5,178 nucleotides of DNA, taken from an uncultured Oscillibacter sp. (GTDB lineage: Bacteria; Bacillota; Clostridia; Oscillospirales; Oscillospiraceae). Below, one piece after another: positions 1-5,171 of this stretch. The stretch covers positions 1 to 5,178 of the forward strand of contig CAAGJQ010000057.1 in NCBI GenBank assembly GCA_900770295.1. Reading direction: 5' to 3'. Position 1 is the stretch's first letter. The number at the start of each line of letters is the position of its first letter. The translations under genes were made by a program, and so were the position numbers. The notes under the pieces were generated by a model. That model was not told the DNA's origin and ran no database searches. It saw only the letters and a program-made list of their open reading frames with translations.

Positions 1-1516
1 ACTGGGCGCCCACGAACCAGGGGTGCTCGGGGATCTCCACAATCTCCACCAGGCGGCCGTTGGGGGACAGGCCCGCCAGAACCATGCCCCTGGCGGTCAT
101 CTCGTCCCGGAAGTCGTTGTTGAACTCAAAGCGGTGGCGGTGGCGCTCGGAGATCTCCGCCACGCCGTACAGCTCCCGGCTGCGGGTCCCCTCGGTCAGG
201 ACGCAGGGGTACTTGCCCAGCCGCATGGTGCCGCCCTTGTCGGTGACGTTCATCTGGTCCGGCATCAGGTCGATGACCGGGTGCTTCGTGGTCTCGGAGA
301 ACTCGGAGGACGTGGCGTCGTCGTAGCCCAGCACGTGGCGGGCGAACTCGATGACCGCCATCTGCATGCCCAGGCAGATGCCGAAGTAGGGGATGTTGTT
401 CTCCCGGGCGTAGCGGCAGGCGGAGATCATGCCCTCGATGCCCCGGTCGCCGAAGCCGCCGGGCACCAGCACGCCGGAGCAGCCGGCCAGACGCTCCGCC
501 ACGTTGGCGTCATTGACCTCCTCGGAGTTCACCCACTCGATGTCCACCACGGCGTCGTTGGCGGTGCCGGCGTGGTTCAGGGACTCCACCACGGAGAGGT
601 AGGCGTCGTGGAGCTGGGTGTACTTGCCCACCAGGGCGATGCGCACCTTCCTGTGGGCGGCCTTCTCCCGCCTCACCATGGCGCTCCACTCCCGCAGGTC
701 CGGCTGGTGGGTGATGAGGCCCAGCTTGCGGCAGACCACCTCGTCCAGGCCCTCCTTGGCCATCAGCAGGGGCACCTCGTACAGCGTCTCCGCCGTGGTG
801 TTCTGGATGACGCAGTCCGGCTGGACGTTGCAGAACAGGGCGATCTTCCGGCGGACGTCCTCGGTGATGGGCGCGTCGCAGCGGCAGACCAGGATGTCCG
901 GCTGGATGCCCAGGGAGAGCAGCTCCTTGACGGAGTGCTGGGTGGGCTTGGATTTCAGCTCGCCGGAGCCGGGGATCTGGACGATCAGGGGCACGTGGAT
1001 GAACAGCACATCGCCGTGGGGCCGCTCCGCCGCCACCTGGCGGATGGCCTCCAGGAAGGGCTGGGACTCGATGTCGCCCACGGTGCCGCCGATCTCGGAG
1101 ATGACCACGTCCACATCGTCGCCGGCCATGGCGTAGATGCGGCTTTTGATCTCGTTGGTGATATGGGGGATGATCTGGACCGTGGCGCCCAGATAGTCGC
1201 CCCGGCGCTCCCGGTTCAGGACGGACCAGTAAATTTTACCGGAGGAGATGGAGCTGTTTCCGGACAGGTCCTCGTCCACGAACCGCTCGTAGTGGCCCAG
1301 GTCCAGGTCCGTCTCCGCGCCGTCGTCGGTCACAAAGACCTCGCCGTGCTGATAGGGGCTCATGGTGCCGGGGTCCACATTGATATAGGGGTCGAATTTC
1401 TGGTTGCGCACCCGGACGCCCCGCTGCTTCAGCAGCCGTCCCAGAGACGCCGCGCAGATGCCCTTGCCCAGTCCCGACACCACGCCGCCGGTTACAAATA
1501 CAAATTTCGTTGACAT
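1..1516 (-). CDS. pyrG: CTP synthase (glutamine-hydrolysing), C-terminus cut by window edge
   Basis: This cytosolic enzyme makes CTP from UTP, ATP and glutamine, the last step of pyrimidine nucleotide synthesis. The reading frame is open from the ATG at 1516 down to base 2, giving 505 residues of a family usually 530-550 long. The N-terminal synthetase domain starts with MSTKFVFVTGGVVSGLGKG, whose P-loop lysine is Lys18. It continues with DPYINVDPGTMSPYQHGEVF and the Mg/ATP residues Asp72 and Glu141 (in EIGGTVGDIES). KSKPTQHSVKEL, which matches the UTP/CTP-binding region, follows. The class I glutaminase domain has the oxyanion segment VPGGFGDRG and the nucleophile elbow GICLGMQ, with catalytic Cys381 (codon 376-374). 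The frame leaves the window after HPWFVGAQ, just before the expected FHPE motif, so the catalytic His and Glu are not visible. AAGGTGAGAGG lies just before the ATG. The gene is transcribed divergently from the transporter operon. I see no frameshift or lost key residue in the visible part. Confidence 0.97.
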   Translation of the reverse strand, partial: MSTKFVFVTGGVVSGLGKGICAASLGRLLKQRGVRVRNQKFDPYINVDPGTMSPYQHGEVFVTDDGAETDLDLGHYERFVDEDLSGNSSISSGKIYWSVLNRERRGDYLGATVQIIPHITNEIKSRIYAMAGDDVDVVISEIGGTVGDIESQPFLEAIRQVAAERPHGDVLFIHVPLIVQIPGSGELKSKPTQHSVKELLSLGIQPDILVCRCDAPITEDVRRKIALFCNVQPDCVIQNTTAETLYEVPLLMAKEGLDEVVCRKLGLITHQPDLREWSAMVRREKAAHRKVRIALVGKYTQLHDAYLSVVESLNHAGTANDAVVDIEWVNSEEVNDANVAERLAGCSGVLVPGGFGDRGIEGMISACRYARENNIPYFGICLGMQMAVIEFARHVLGYDDATSSEFSETTKHPVIDLMPDQMNVTDKGGTMRLGKYPCVLTEGTRSRELYGVAEISERHRHRFEFNNDFRDEMTARGMVLAGLSPNGRLVEIVEIPEHPWFVGAQ

Positions 1517-1738
1517 GCCTCTCACCTTACCTTTTCACACAACAGTTTTTGCACGGAGCGGAATTGTACACGCCAAATGGACAAAACGGAAATAAAAAAT
1601 CACCGCCGGACCATTTTTGCGGCTAAAAGTCCCTGTCTCTTTCGGGACTCTCAGCTGCGATCCGCGGTGTCGCTCGTGTGTTCGATTGTCGCTCTGCGGC
1701 CCTGCCGCAAACCGCTGCCAAAGCACTTCGAAAAATAC
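1517..1738 (-). promoter_or_regulatory. Long 5' leader of pyrG with candidate attenuator hairpins
   Basis: Between the predicted start of transcription (about 1738) and the pyrG ATG lie about 220 nt with no convincing ORF. Read on the minus strand, it holds a tight hairpin TGCGGC-AGG-GCCGCA (1709-1695). Next comes a stretch with two copies of GAGCGACA (1694-1687 and 1675-1668). Then there is a 6-bp hairpin AGTCCC/GGGACT (1649-1628) with a 10-nt loop, followed by a short T run (TTT then A), so it would be only a weak terminator. The stretch GAGCGACACCGCGG (1675-1662) resembles the end of a T-box motif but lacks its UGGN. In Bacillus subtilis pyrG has a leader attenuator controlled by CTP through reiterative G addition; the GGGC start used there is not evident here. 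A regulatory role is inference from length and structure. Confidence 0.45.
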
Positions 1739-1744
1739 TTTCTT

Positions 1745-1773
1745 ACTATATCACCGCCGTTTTTGATTGTCAA
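1745..1773 (-). promoter_or_regulatory. Promoter for pyrG (sigma-A type)
   Basis: On the minus strand a perfect -35 box TTGACA (1773-1768) is followed after exactly 17 bases by TATAGT (1750-1745), five of six matches to the -10 consensus. Transcription would start near 1738. It is the only strong minus-strand promoter seen upstream of pyrG, and it gives the gene a leader of about 220 nt. Confidence 0.8.
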
Positions 1774-1919
1774 CGCTCCTCTTCTCTCTTTCCCCCCGGT
1801 TTTTTTCACAATTCGCACAAGCCGTCAACATTCCGCCCCCCGGCCGTTTCCGGCCGTCCTCCTGCCGCGCCTGTGCCTTCTGCCGGAGGATGCCCCATTT
1901 ATTTTGTCTAAAATGACGG
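1774..1919. other. Divergent intergenic spacer with no gene recognised
   Basis: This stretch lies between the pyrG promoter and the transporter promoter. It has several C- and T-rich runs on the plus strand and no ORF with a ribosome site. The only structure seen is CGGCCG-TTTC-CGGCCG (1841-1856), which reads both as an inverted repeat with a 4-nt loop and as a direct repeat of a palindrome. It could be an operator or chance in GC-rich DNA. I cannot assign a function. Confidence 0.4.
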
Positions 1920-1948
1920 TTGACTTTATCCCTTTAAAGCTGTATGTT
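1920..1948 (+). promoter_or_regulatory. Promoter of the aromatic amino acid transporter operon
   Basis: TTGACT (1920-1925, five of six -35 matches) is followed after 17 bases by TATGTT (1943-1948, four of six -10 matches). The local DNA is AT-rich compared with the genes. Transcription would begin near 1954-1955, about 40 nt before the leader peptide start codon. The -10 box is imperfect, so this is a good but not certain call; the position relative to the leader ORF supports it. Confidence 0.6.
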
Positions 1949-1994
1949 GTAAAAGTAATCTAAGATTTGCCAGTCGGCGGAAAGGAGCTTCAAG

Positions 1995-2111
1995 ATGCGC
2001 TGCGCGGTTGTTCGTCCCCTGCGGTCCGCTCTGGACTCCTATTATTACTTTACCAAGGTCCGCTACGCGGGCCGTTTTGCGCGCACCCTGTCACCGTCCG
2101 ACTGTGCATGA
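1995..2111 (+). CDS. Tyrosine-rich leader peptide (38 aa) of the attenuator
   Basis: This short ORF starts at an ATG placed 7 bases after a strong ribosome site AAAGGAG (1981-1987) and ends with TGA at 2109-2111, 14 bases before the terminator stem. Its core is DSYYYFTKVRY, with Tyr at residues 16, 17, 18 and 24 and Phe at 19 and 28; there is no Trp. The Tyr codons are TAT TAT TAC, although the downstream binding-protein gene uses TAC for 11 of its 13 tyrosines, so the run uses the locally less common codon. The peptide has no recognisable domain, signal or membrane segment. Its likely role is in cis: translation speed through the aromatic run sets the RNA fold. A peptide acting in trans cannot be excluded but nothing suggests it. 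Confidence 0.75.
   Translation: MRCAVVRPLRSALDSYYYFTKVRYAGRFARTLSPSDCA
2057..2073 (+). promoter_or_regulatory. Protector (anti-antiterminator) hairpin in the leader
   Basis: GGTCCGC (2057-2063) pairs with GCGGGCC (2067-2073) through seven base pairs, one of them G-U, around the loop TAC. The 3' arm contains the GGGCC needed for the antiterminator. The 5' arm begins six bases after the last Phe codon of the aromatic run, within the reach of a ribosome stalled on it. Confidence 0.6.
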
Positions 2112-2132
2112 CCGCTGTATGAAGAGCGGCCC
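2069..2132 (+). promoter_or_regulatory. Antiterminator pairing in the leader
   Basis: GGGCCGTTTT (2069-2078) can pair over ten positions (eight Watson-Crick, two G-U) with AGAGCGGCCC (2123-2132), which includes seven bases of the terminator's 5' arm. A second possible competitor is CCCTGTC (2086-2092), a copy of part of the terminator's 5' arm (2130-2136), which could pair with GACAGGG (2143-2149). The two pairings would cross, so they are more likely alternatives than one structure. Confidence 0.55.
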
Positions 2133-2158
2133 TGTCCAGACGGACAGGGCCGCTTTTT
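2126..2158 (+). terminator. Attenuator terminator upstream of the binding-protein gene
   Basis: A perfect 12-bp stem GCGGCCCTGTCC / GGACAGGGCCGC with the loop AGAC is followed at once by five Ts. This is a textbook intrinsic terminator, lying between the operon promoter and its first structural gene and 59 bases before that gene's ATG. There is no full-sized gene upstream on this strand for it to end, so its natural role is premature termination in the leader. Confidence 0.9.
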
Positions 2159-2216
2159 ATAATGTCCCTTGCAATTCATACCGAAATTTCAAGTAACAAG
2201 TAAGGAGAACACAACG

Positions 2217-3227
2217 ATGAAAAAGAAGCTGCTTGCACTGACTCTGGCCGCTCTGATGGTCATGAGCCTCGCCGCCTGCGGCGGTTCCAAGGAAGAGACC
2301 GCCGAGGCCCCCGCCGAAACCGAACAGACCGAGACCCAGGAGCCCGCCGCCGAGACCTATTCCGTCGGCATCTGCCAGCTGGTCCAGCACGAGGCGCTGG
2401 ACGCCGCCACCCAGGGCTTTATCGATGCCCTGAATGAGAAGCTGCCCGGCCAGGTGGAGATCGACAACCAGAACGCCTCCAACGACATTCCCATGTGCTC
2501 CACCATCGTCAACCAGTTCATCTCCGCTGACGTGGACCTGATCATGTGCAACGCCACGCCCGCCCTGCAGGCCGCCGCTGCCGCCACCACCACCATCCCC
2601 ATCCTGGGCACCTCCGTCACCGAGTACGGCGTGGCCCTGGGCATCAGCGACTTTGACGGCACCGTGGGCGGCAACATCTCCGGCACCTCCGACCTGGCTC
2701 CTCTGGACCAGCAGGCCGCCATGATCCAGGAGCTGTTCCCCGACGCCAAGACCGTGGGCCTGATCTACTGCTCCGCCGAGGCCAACAGCCAGTACCAGGT
2801 GGACGTGGTCAAGGCCGAGCTGGAAAAGCTGGGCTACACCGCCACCCTGTACTCCTTCTCTGACTCCAACGACCTGGCCGCCGTCACCGAGAGCGCCGTG
2901 GCCGCCTCCGACGTGATCTACGTCCCCACCGACAACACCGTGGCCGCCAACACCGGCATCATCGACAACATCTGCCGTCCCGCCAAGGTCCCCGTTGTCG
3001 CCGGCGAGGAGGGCATTGTCAGGGGCTGCGGCGTGGCCACCCTGTCCATCAGCTACTATGACATCGGCTACAAGACCGGTGAGATGGCCGCCCAGGTCCT
3101 GACCGGCGAGGCCGACATCTCCACCATGCCCATCGAATACGCGCCTCAGTTCACCAAGAAGTACAACGCTGAGATCTGCGCCGACCTGGGTCTGGAGATT
3201 CCCAGCGACTACGTCGCCGTCGAGTAA
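2217..3227 (+). CDS. trpX: ABC transporter substrate-binding lipoprotein, TrpX type (aromatic amino acid)
   Basis: This 336-residue lipoprotein would capture substrate outside the membrane for the permease and ATPase encoded next. The N-terminus MKKKLLALTLAALMVMSLAAC is a lipoprotein signal with Cys21 as the lipidated residue. Residues 22-47 are an acidic Glu/Thr/Ala linker. The binding domain (about 48-330) starts with VGICQLVQHEALDAATQGF and includes QNASND, a Pro-rich IPILGTSVTEY segment and PDAKTVGLIY, the pattern of the ABC_sub_bind family (PF04392), usually annotated as tryptophan/tyrosine transport. The start at 2217 is chosen because TAAGGAG (2201-2207) lies nine bases upstream and the lipoprotein signal follows directly; an in-frame ATG at 2169 would spoil the signal. 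The symbol is a family name. The tyrosine-rich leader suggests tyrosine as ligand, but the protein sequence alone does not prove it. Confidence 0.9.
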   Translation: MKKKLLALTLAALMVMSLAACGGSKEETAEAPAETEQTETQEPAAETYSVGICQLVQHEALDAATQGFIDALNEKLPGQVEIDNQNASNDIPMCSTIVNQFISADVDLIMCNATPALQAAAAATTTIPILGTSVTEYGVALGISDFDGTVGGNISGTSDLAPLDQQAAMIQELFPDAKTVGLIYCSAEANSQYQVDVVKAELEKLGYTATLYSFSDSNDLAAVTESAVAASDVIYVPTDNTVAANTGIIDNICRPAKVPVVAGEEGIVRGCGVATLSISYYDIGYKTGEMAAQVLTGEADISTMPIEYAPQFTKKYNAEICADLGLEIPSDYVAVE

Positions 3228-3246
3228 TTTTTCGACAGGTTTTTTC

Positions 3247-3287
3247 AAAAAGCGTCGGGAAAGGGCTTCCCTTTCCCGACGCTTTTT
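3247..3287 (+). terminator. Intercistronic terminator between binding-protein and permease genes
   Basis: A 19-bp perfect inverted repeat pairs 3247-3265 with 3269-3287 around the loop CTT. It has an A5 run at the 5' end and a T5 run at the 3' end, and begins 19 bases after the binding-protein stop codon. The A and T flanks make it symmetrical, so it could stop transcription from either side. Such structures between binding-protein and permease genes often allow partial read-through and stabilise the upstream message, giving more binding protein than membrane complex; that reading is inference. Confidence 0.88.
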
Positions 3288-3312
3288 GCTATGATGTTGA
3301 TATCTATCAACA
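3287..3312 (+). promoter_or_regulatory. Possible internal promoter (extended -10) with palindrome
   Basis: TGCTATGAT (3287-3295) fits an extended -10 element (TGnTATAAT, one mismatch). The sequence 17 bases upstream (TTCCCT, 3267-3272) is a poor -35. It is followed by the palindrome TGTTGATATCTATCAACA (3295-3312), eight-base arms around TC, where a transcription start would fall. This could provide independent, regulated expression of the permease and ATPase genes. The palindrome is plain; the promoter call is tentative. Confidence 0.35.
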
Positions 3313-3330
3313 CTTTTGGGGGAAATACAT

Positions 3331-4254
3331 ATGAATCCAATCGCGCTTCTCAACTCGCTCCCCGGCGCGGTCTCACAGGGACTGATCTGGGGCATCATGG
3401 CCATCGGCGTCTACCTCACCTATAAAATTCTGGATGTGGCGGACCTGACAGTGGACGGCACCATGTGCACGGGCGGCGCCGTGTTTATCATGCTGACCAT
3501 GGCCGGCTGGTCCATTCCCGCCGCGCTGCTGGCCTCCTTCGCGGCCGGTATGCTGGCGGGCCTTGCCACGGGCCTTCTCCACACCGCCTGCGGCATCCCC
3601 GCCATTCTCTCCGGCATCCTGACCCAGCTGGCTTTGTACTCCGTGAACCTGCGGATCATGGGCAAGGCCAACCAGCCCATCAACGCCAACAACTACAAGC
3701 TGCTGGTGTCCTCCCGGAACGTGAAGGTCCTGTCCGTGGAGAACCCCATTCTGGTGGTGGGCCTCGTGTGCGTCGCGGTCATCGCCCTGCTGTACTGGTT
3801 CTTCGGCACGGAGCTGGGCTGCGCCCTCCGCTCCACCGGCTCCAACCCCGCCATGAGCCGCGCCCAGGGCATCAACACCAACTTCACCACCGTTCTGGGC
3901 CTGATGCTCTCCAACGGCCTGGTGGCCCTGTCCTCCGCTCTTTTGAGCCAGTATCAGGGCTTCGCCGACGTCAGCATGGGCCGCGGCGCCATCGTCATCG
4001 GCCTGGCCGCCGTCATCATCGGCGACGTGATCTTCGGCAAGGTCTTTACCAACTTCGCCCTGAAGCTCCTCAGCGTGGTCATCGGCTCCGTCATCTACTA
4101 CGCTGTGTACTCCCTGGTCATCTGGCTGGGCATGAGCGGCGATGACATGAAGCTCATCACCTCCCTGATCGTGGCCCTGTTCCTGTCCATCCCCTACTGG
4201 AAGGGCAAGTACTTCAGCAAGCCCACCAAGAAAGGAGGCGCCGCAAATGCTTGA
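3331..4254 (+). CDS. trpY: ABC transporter permease, TrpY type (aromatic amino acid)
   Basis: This 307-residue inner-membrane protein would form the channel of the importer, probably as a dimer. It resembles the BPD_transp_2 fold (PF02653) of branched-chain amino acid and sugar permeases. Hydrophobic segments are seen at about residues 14-30, 46-65, 66-85, 90-108, 130-150, 185-207, 213-233, 245-268 and 273-290, so some eight or nine membrane spans. Near the N-terminus YKILDVADLTVDGT matches the conserved first loop of this family. ALRSTGSNPAMSRAQGI (Gly170-Ile181 core) is the cytoplasmic coupling loop that contacts the ATPase. I chose the ATG at 3331, with GGGGGAA (3318-3324) as ribosome site. 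A TTG at 3316 would use that same site as coding sequence. Its last eight bases overlap the ATPase gene, which implies coupled translation. Confidence 0.9.
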   Translation: MNPIALLNSLPGAVSQGLIWGIMAIGVYLTYKILDVADLTVDGTMCTGGAVFIMLTMAGWSIPAALLASFAAGMLAGLATGLLHTACGIPAILSGILTQLALYSVNLRIMGKANQPINANNYKLLVSSRNVKVLSVENPILVVGLVCVAVIALLYWFFGTELGCALRSTGSNPAMSRAQGINTNFTTVLGLMLSNGLVALSSALLSQYQGFADVSMGRGAIVIGLAAVIIGDVIFGKVFTNFALKLLSVVIGSVIYYAVYSLVIWLGMSGDDMKLITSLIVALFLSIPYWKGKYFSKPTKKGGAANA

Positions 4255-5041
4255 GATCAAAGAGATCTGGAAGACCTTCAACGCCGGCACCGTCAACGAA
4301 AAGCAGGCCCTCCGGGGCGTCAGCCTGACCCTGAACGACGGCGACTTCTGCACCGTCATCGGCGGCAACGGCGCCGGTAAGTCCACCATGCTCAACGCCG
4401 TGGCCGGCACCTGGACCGTGGATTCCGGCACCATCTCCATCGGCGGCACCGACGTCACCCGCCTGCCGGAGTACAAGCGGGCCAAGTTCATCGGCCGCGT
4501 GTTCCAGGACCCCATGCTGGGCACCGCCCCCACCATGCAGATCATCGAAAATCTGGCGCTGGCGGCCCGCCGGGGCCAGACCCGCAGCCTGAAGTGGGGC
4601 ATCACCAAGGCCGAGAAGGAGCGGTATCAGGAGCTGCTCCGGGGCCTGGACCTGGGCCTGGAGGACCGGCTCACCAGCAAGGTGGGGCTCCTGTCCGGCG
4701 GCCAGCGCCAGGCGCTGACGCTGCTGATGGCCTCTTTGCAGAAGCCCAAGCTGCTGCTTCTGGACGAGCACACCGCCGCCCTGGACCCCAAGACCGCCGC
4801 CAAGGTGCTGGAGCTCTCCGACCGCATCGTGGAGGAAAACCACCTGACCACCATGATGGTCACCCACAACATGAAGGACGCCATCGCCCACGGCAACCGG
4901 CTGATCATGATGTATGACGGCCGCATCGTCATCGACGTCTCCGGCGAGGAGAAGAAGAAGCTGACGGTCCCCCAGCTGCTGGACCTGTTCAGCAAGGTCA
5001 GCGGCAGCGACGAGGCTGACGACAAGCTGCTGCTGTCTTAA
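4247..5041 (+). CDS. trpZ: ABC transporter ATP-binding protein, TrpZ type (aromatic amino acid)
   Basis: This 264-residue ATPase would power uptake by hydrolysing ATP at the cytoplasmic face of the permease. All ABC motifs are present: Walker A GGNGAGKST (39-47), Q-loop FQDP (Gln87), signature LSGGQRQ (149-155), Walker B KLLLLDE with catalytic Glu174, D-loop AALD (177-180) and the switch histidine His207 in MVTHN. The order and the segment DEHTAALDP are typical of the ATPase partner of TrpX-type binding proteins. Its ribosome site AAAGGAGG (4231-4238) lies inside the end of the permease gene, and the start codon overlaps that gene's stop by eight bases. The C-terminal 50 residues after the H-loop are an ordinary extension with no extra regulatory domain. 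The symbol is a family name; the substrate is inferred from context. Confidence 0.92.
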   Translation: MLEIKEIWKTFNAGTVNEKQALRGVSLTLNDGDFCTVIGGNGAGKSTMLNAVAGTWTVDSGTISIGGTDVTRLPEYKRAKFIGRVFQDPMLGTAPTMQIIENLALAARRGQTRSLKWGITKAEKERYQELLRGLDLGLEDRLTSKVGLLSGGQRQALTLLMASLQKPKLLLLDEHTAALDPKTAAKVLELSDRIVEENHLTTMMVTHNMKDAIAHGNRLIMMYDGRIVIDVSGEEKKKLTVPQLLDLFSKVSGSDEADDKLLLS

Positions 5042-5066
5042 AATCTTCTGTTTTCGCTAATTTCCC

Positions 5067-5095
5067 TCCCCCGGGCGGCGCTTCCGCCCGGGGGA
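5067..5095 (+). terminator. Probable terminator at the end of the transporter operon
   Basis: An 11-bp perfect GC-rich stem CCCCCGGGCGG / CCGCCCGGGGG (5068-5094, loop CGCTT), plus one closing T-A pair, begins 27 bases after the ATPase stop codon. The tail AATTGTTAT is a poor T run, so termination may be incomplete or need a factor; the stem may also protect the 3' end of the message. Confidence 0.7.
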
Positions 5096-5142
5096 ATTGT
5101 TATCCCTTTACCGCGCTGACGCAAATTTGTGCAATTTGGGGG

Positions 5143-5171
5143 TTGACAATCGTCCGCCGTGTGCGTATAAT
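5143..5171 (+). promoter_or_regulatory. Consensus sigma-A promoter reading out of the window
   Basis: TTGACA (5143-5148), a 17-base spacer and TATAAT (5166-5171) match the consensus perfectly. Transcription would start at or just past the right edge. The driven gene is not in the window. Just upstream lies CAAATTTG (5122-5129), a short palindrome that may be chance. Confidence 0.88.

Larger units (their letters stand above)
1955..2160 (+). promoter_or_regulatory. Leader-peptide transcription attenuator, predicted to sense tyrosine
   Basis: This RNA leader has the parts of a trp/phe-type attenuator. A translated short ORF carries a Tyr-Tyr-Tyr-Phe codon run at 2040-2051. A protector hairpin pairs 2057-2063 with 2067-2073. 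An antiterminator can pair 2069-2078 (GGGCCGTTTT) with 2123-2132 (AGAGCGGCCC). The terminator is at 2126-2158. The protector and antiterminator share 2069-2073, and the antiterminator and terminator share 2126-2132, so formation of one excludes the next. A ribosome waiting at the Tyr codons would cover the 5' arm of the protector, allow the antiterminator and let transcription continue. A ribosome that reaches the stop codon (2109-2111) would block the antiterminator and allow termination. The pairings are read directly from the sequence; the mechanism is inferred by analogy with known enterobacterial attenuators. Confidence 0.75.

Noticed and set aside
23..1513. Plus-strand open frame of 496 codons
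   Set aside because: It lies opposite pyrG, has a low-complexity His/Gly/Val/Ala-rich translation, and is the usual antisense shadow of a GC-rich gene.
1563..1568. Minus-strand TACAAT as a second pyrG promoter
   Set aside because: There is no acceptable -35 at 16-18 bases upstream (best is TTCCGT) and no extended -10 TG.
1535..1726. Minus-strand 63-codon frame in the pyrG leader
   Set aside because: It has no ribosome site, no recognisable sequence, and covers the leader hairpins; it is more likely untranslated.
2108..2122. Tiny ORF (Met-Thr-Ala-Val-stop) overlapping the leader peptide stop as ATGA
   Set aside because: It is too short to judge, has no ribosome site of its own, and could easily be chance, though re-initiation there would affect ribosome position near the terminator.
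2158..2163. TATAAT right after the attenuator terminator, as a second promoter
   Set aside because: It arises from the T run followed by AAT; the -35 position inside the stem (TCCAGA) is poor.
2008..2196. Plus-strand frame of 62 codons across the leader and terminator
   Set aside because: It has no ribosome site and runs through the terminator stem; the 38-codon frame starting at 1995 has a strong ribosome site and ends before the stem.
3316..3330. TTG start five codons upstream in the permease gene
   Set aside because: It would place the purine-rich ribosome site inside the coding region; the ATG at 3331 has that site at proper spacing and begins a normal permease N-terminus.
2157..3404. 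Minus-strand open frame of 415 codons
   Set aside because: It is antisense to the binding-protein gene and its translation is Gly/Val/His-rich with no domain; the plus-strand frame has a lipoprotein signal and family motifs.
3373..4608. Minus-strand open frame of 411 codons
   Set aside because: It spans parts of two well-supported genes on the other strand and shows compositional shadow sequence only.
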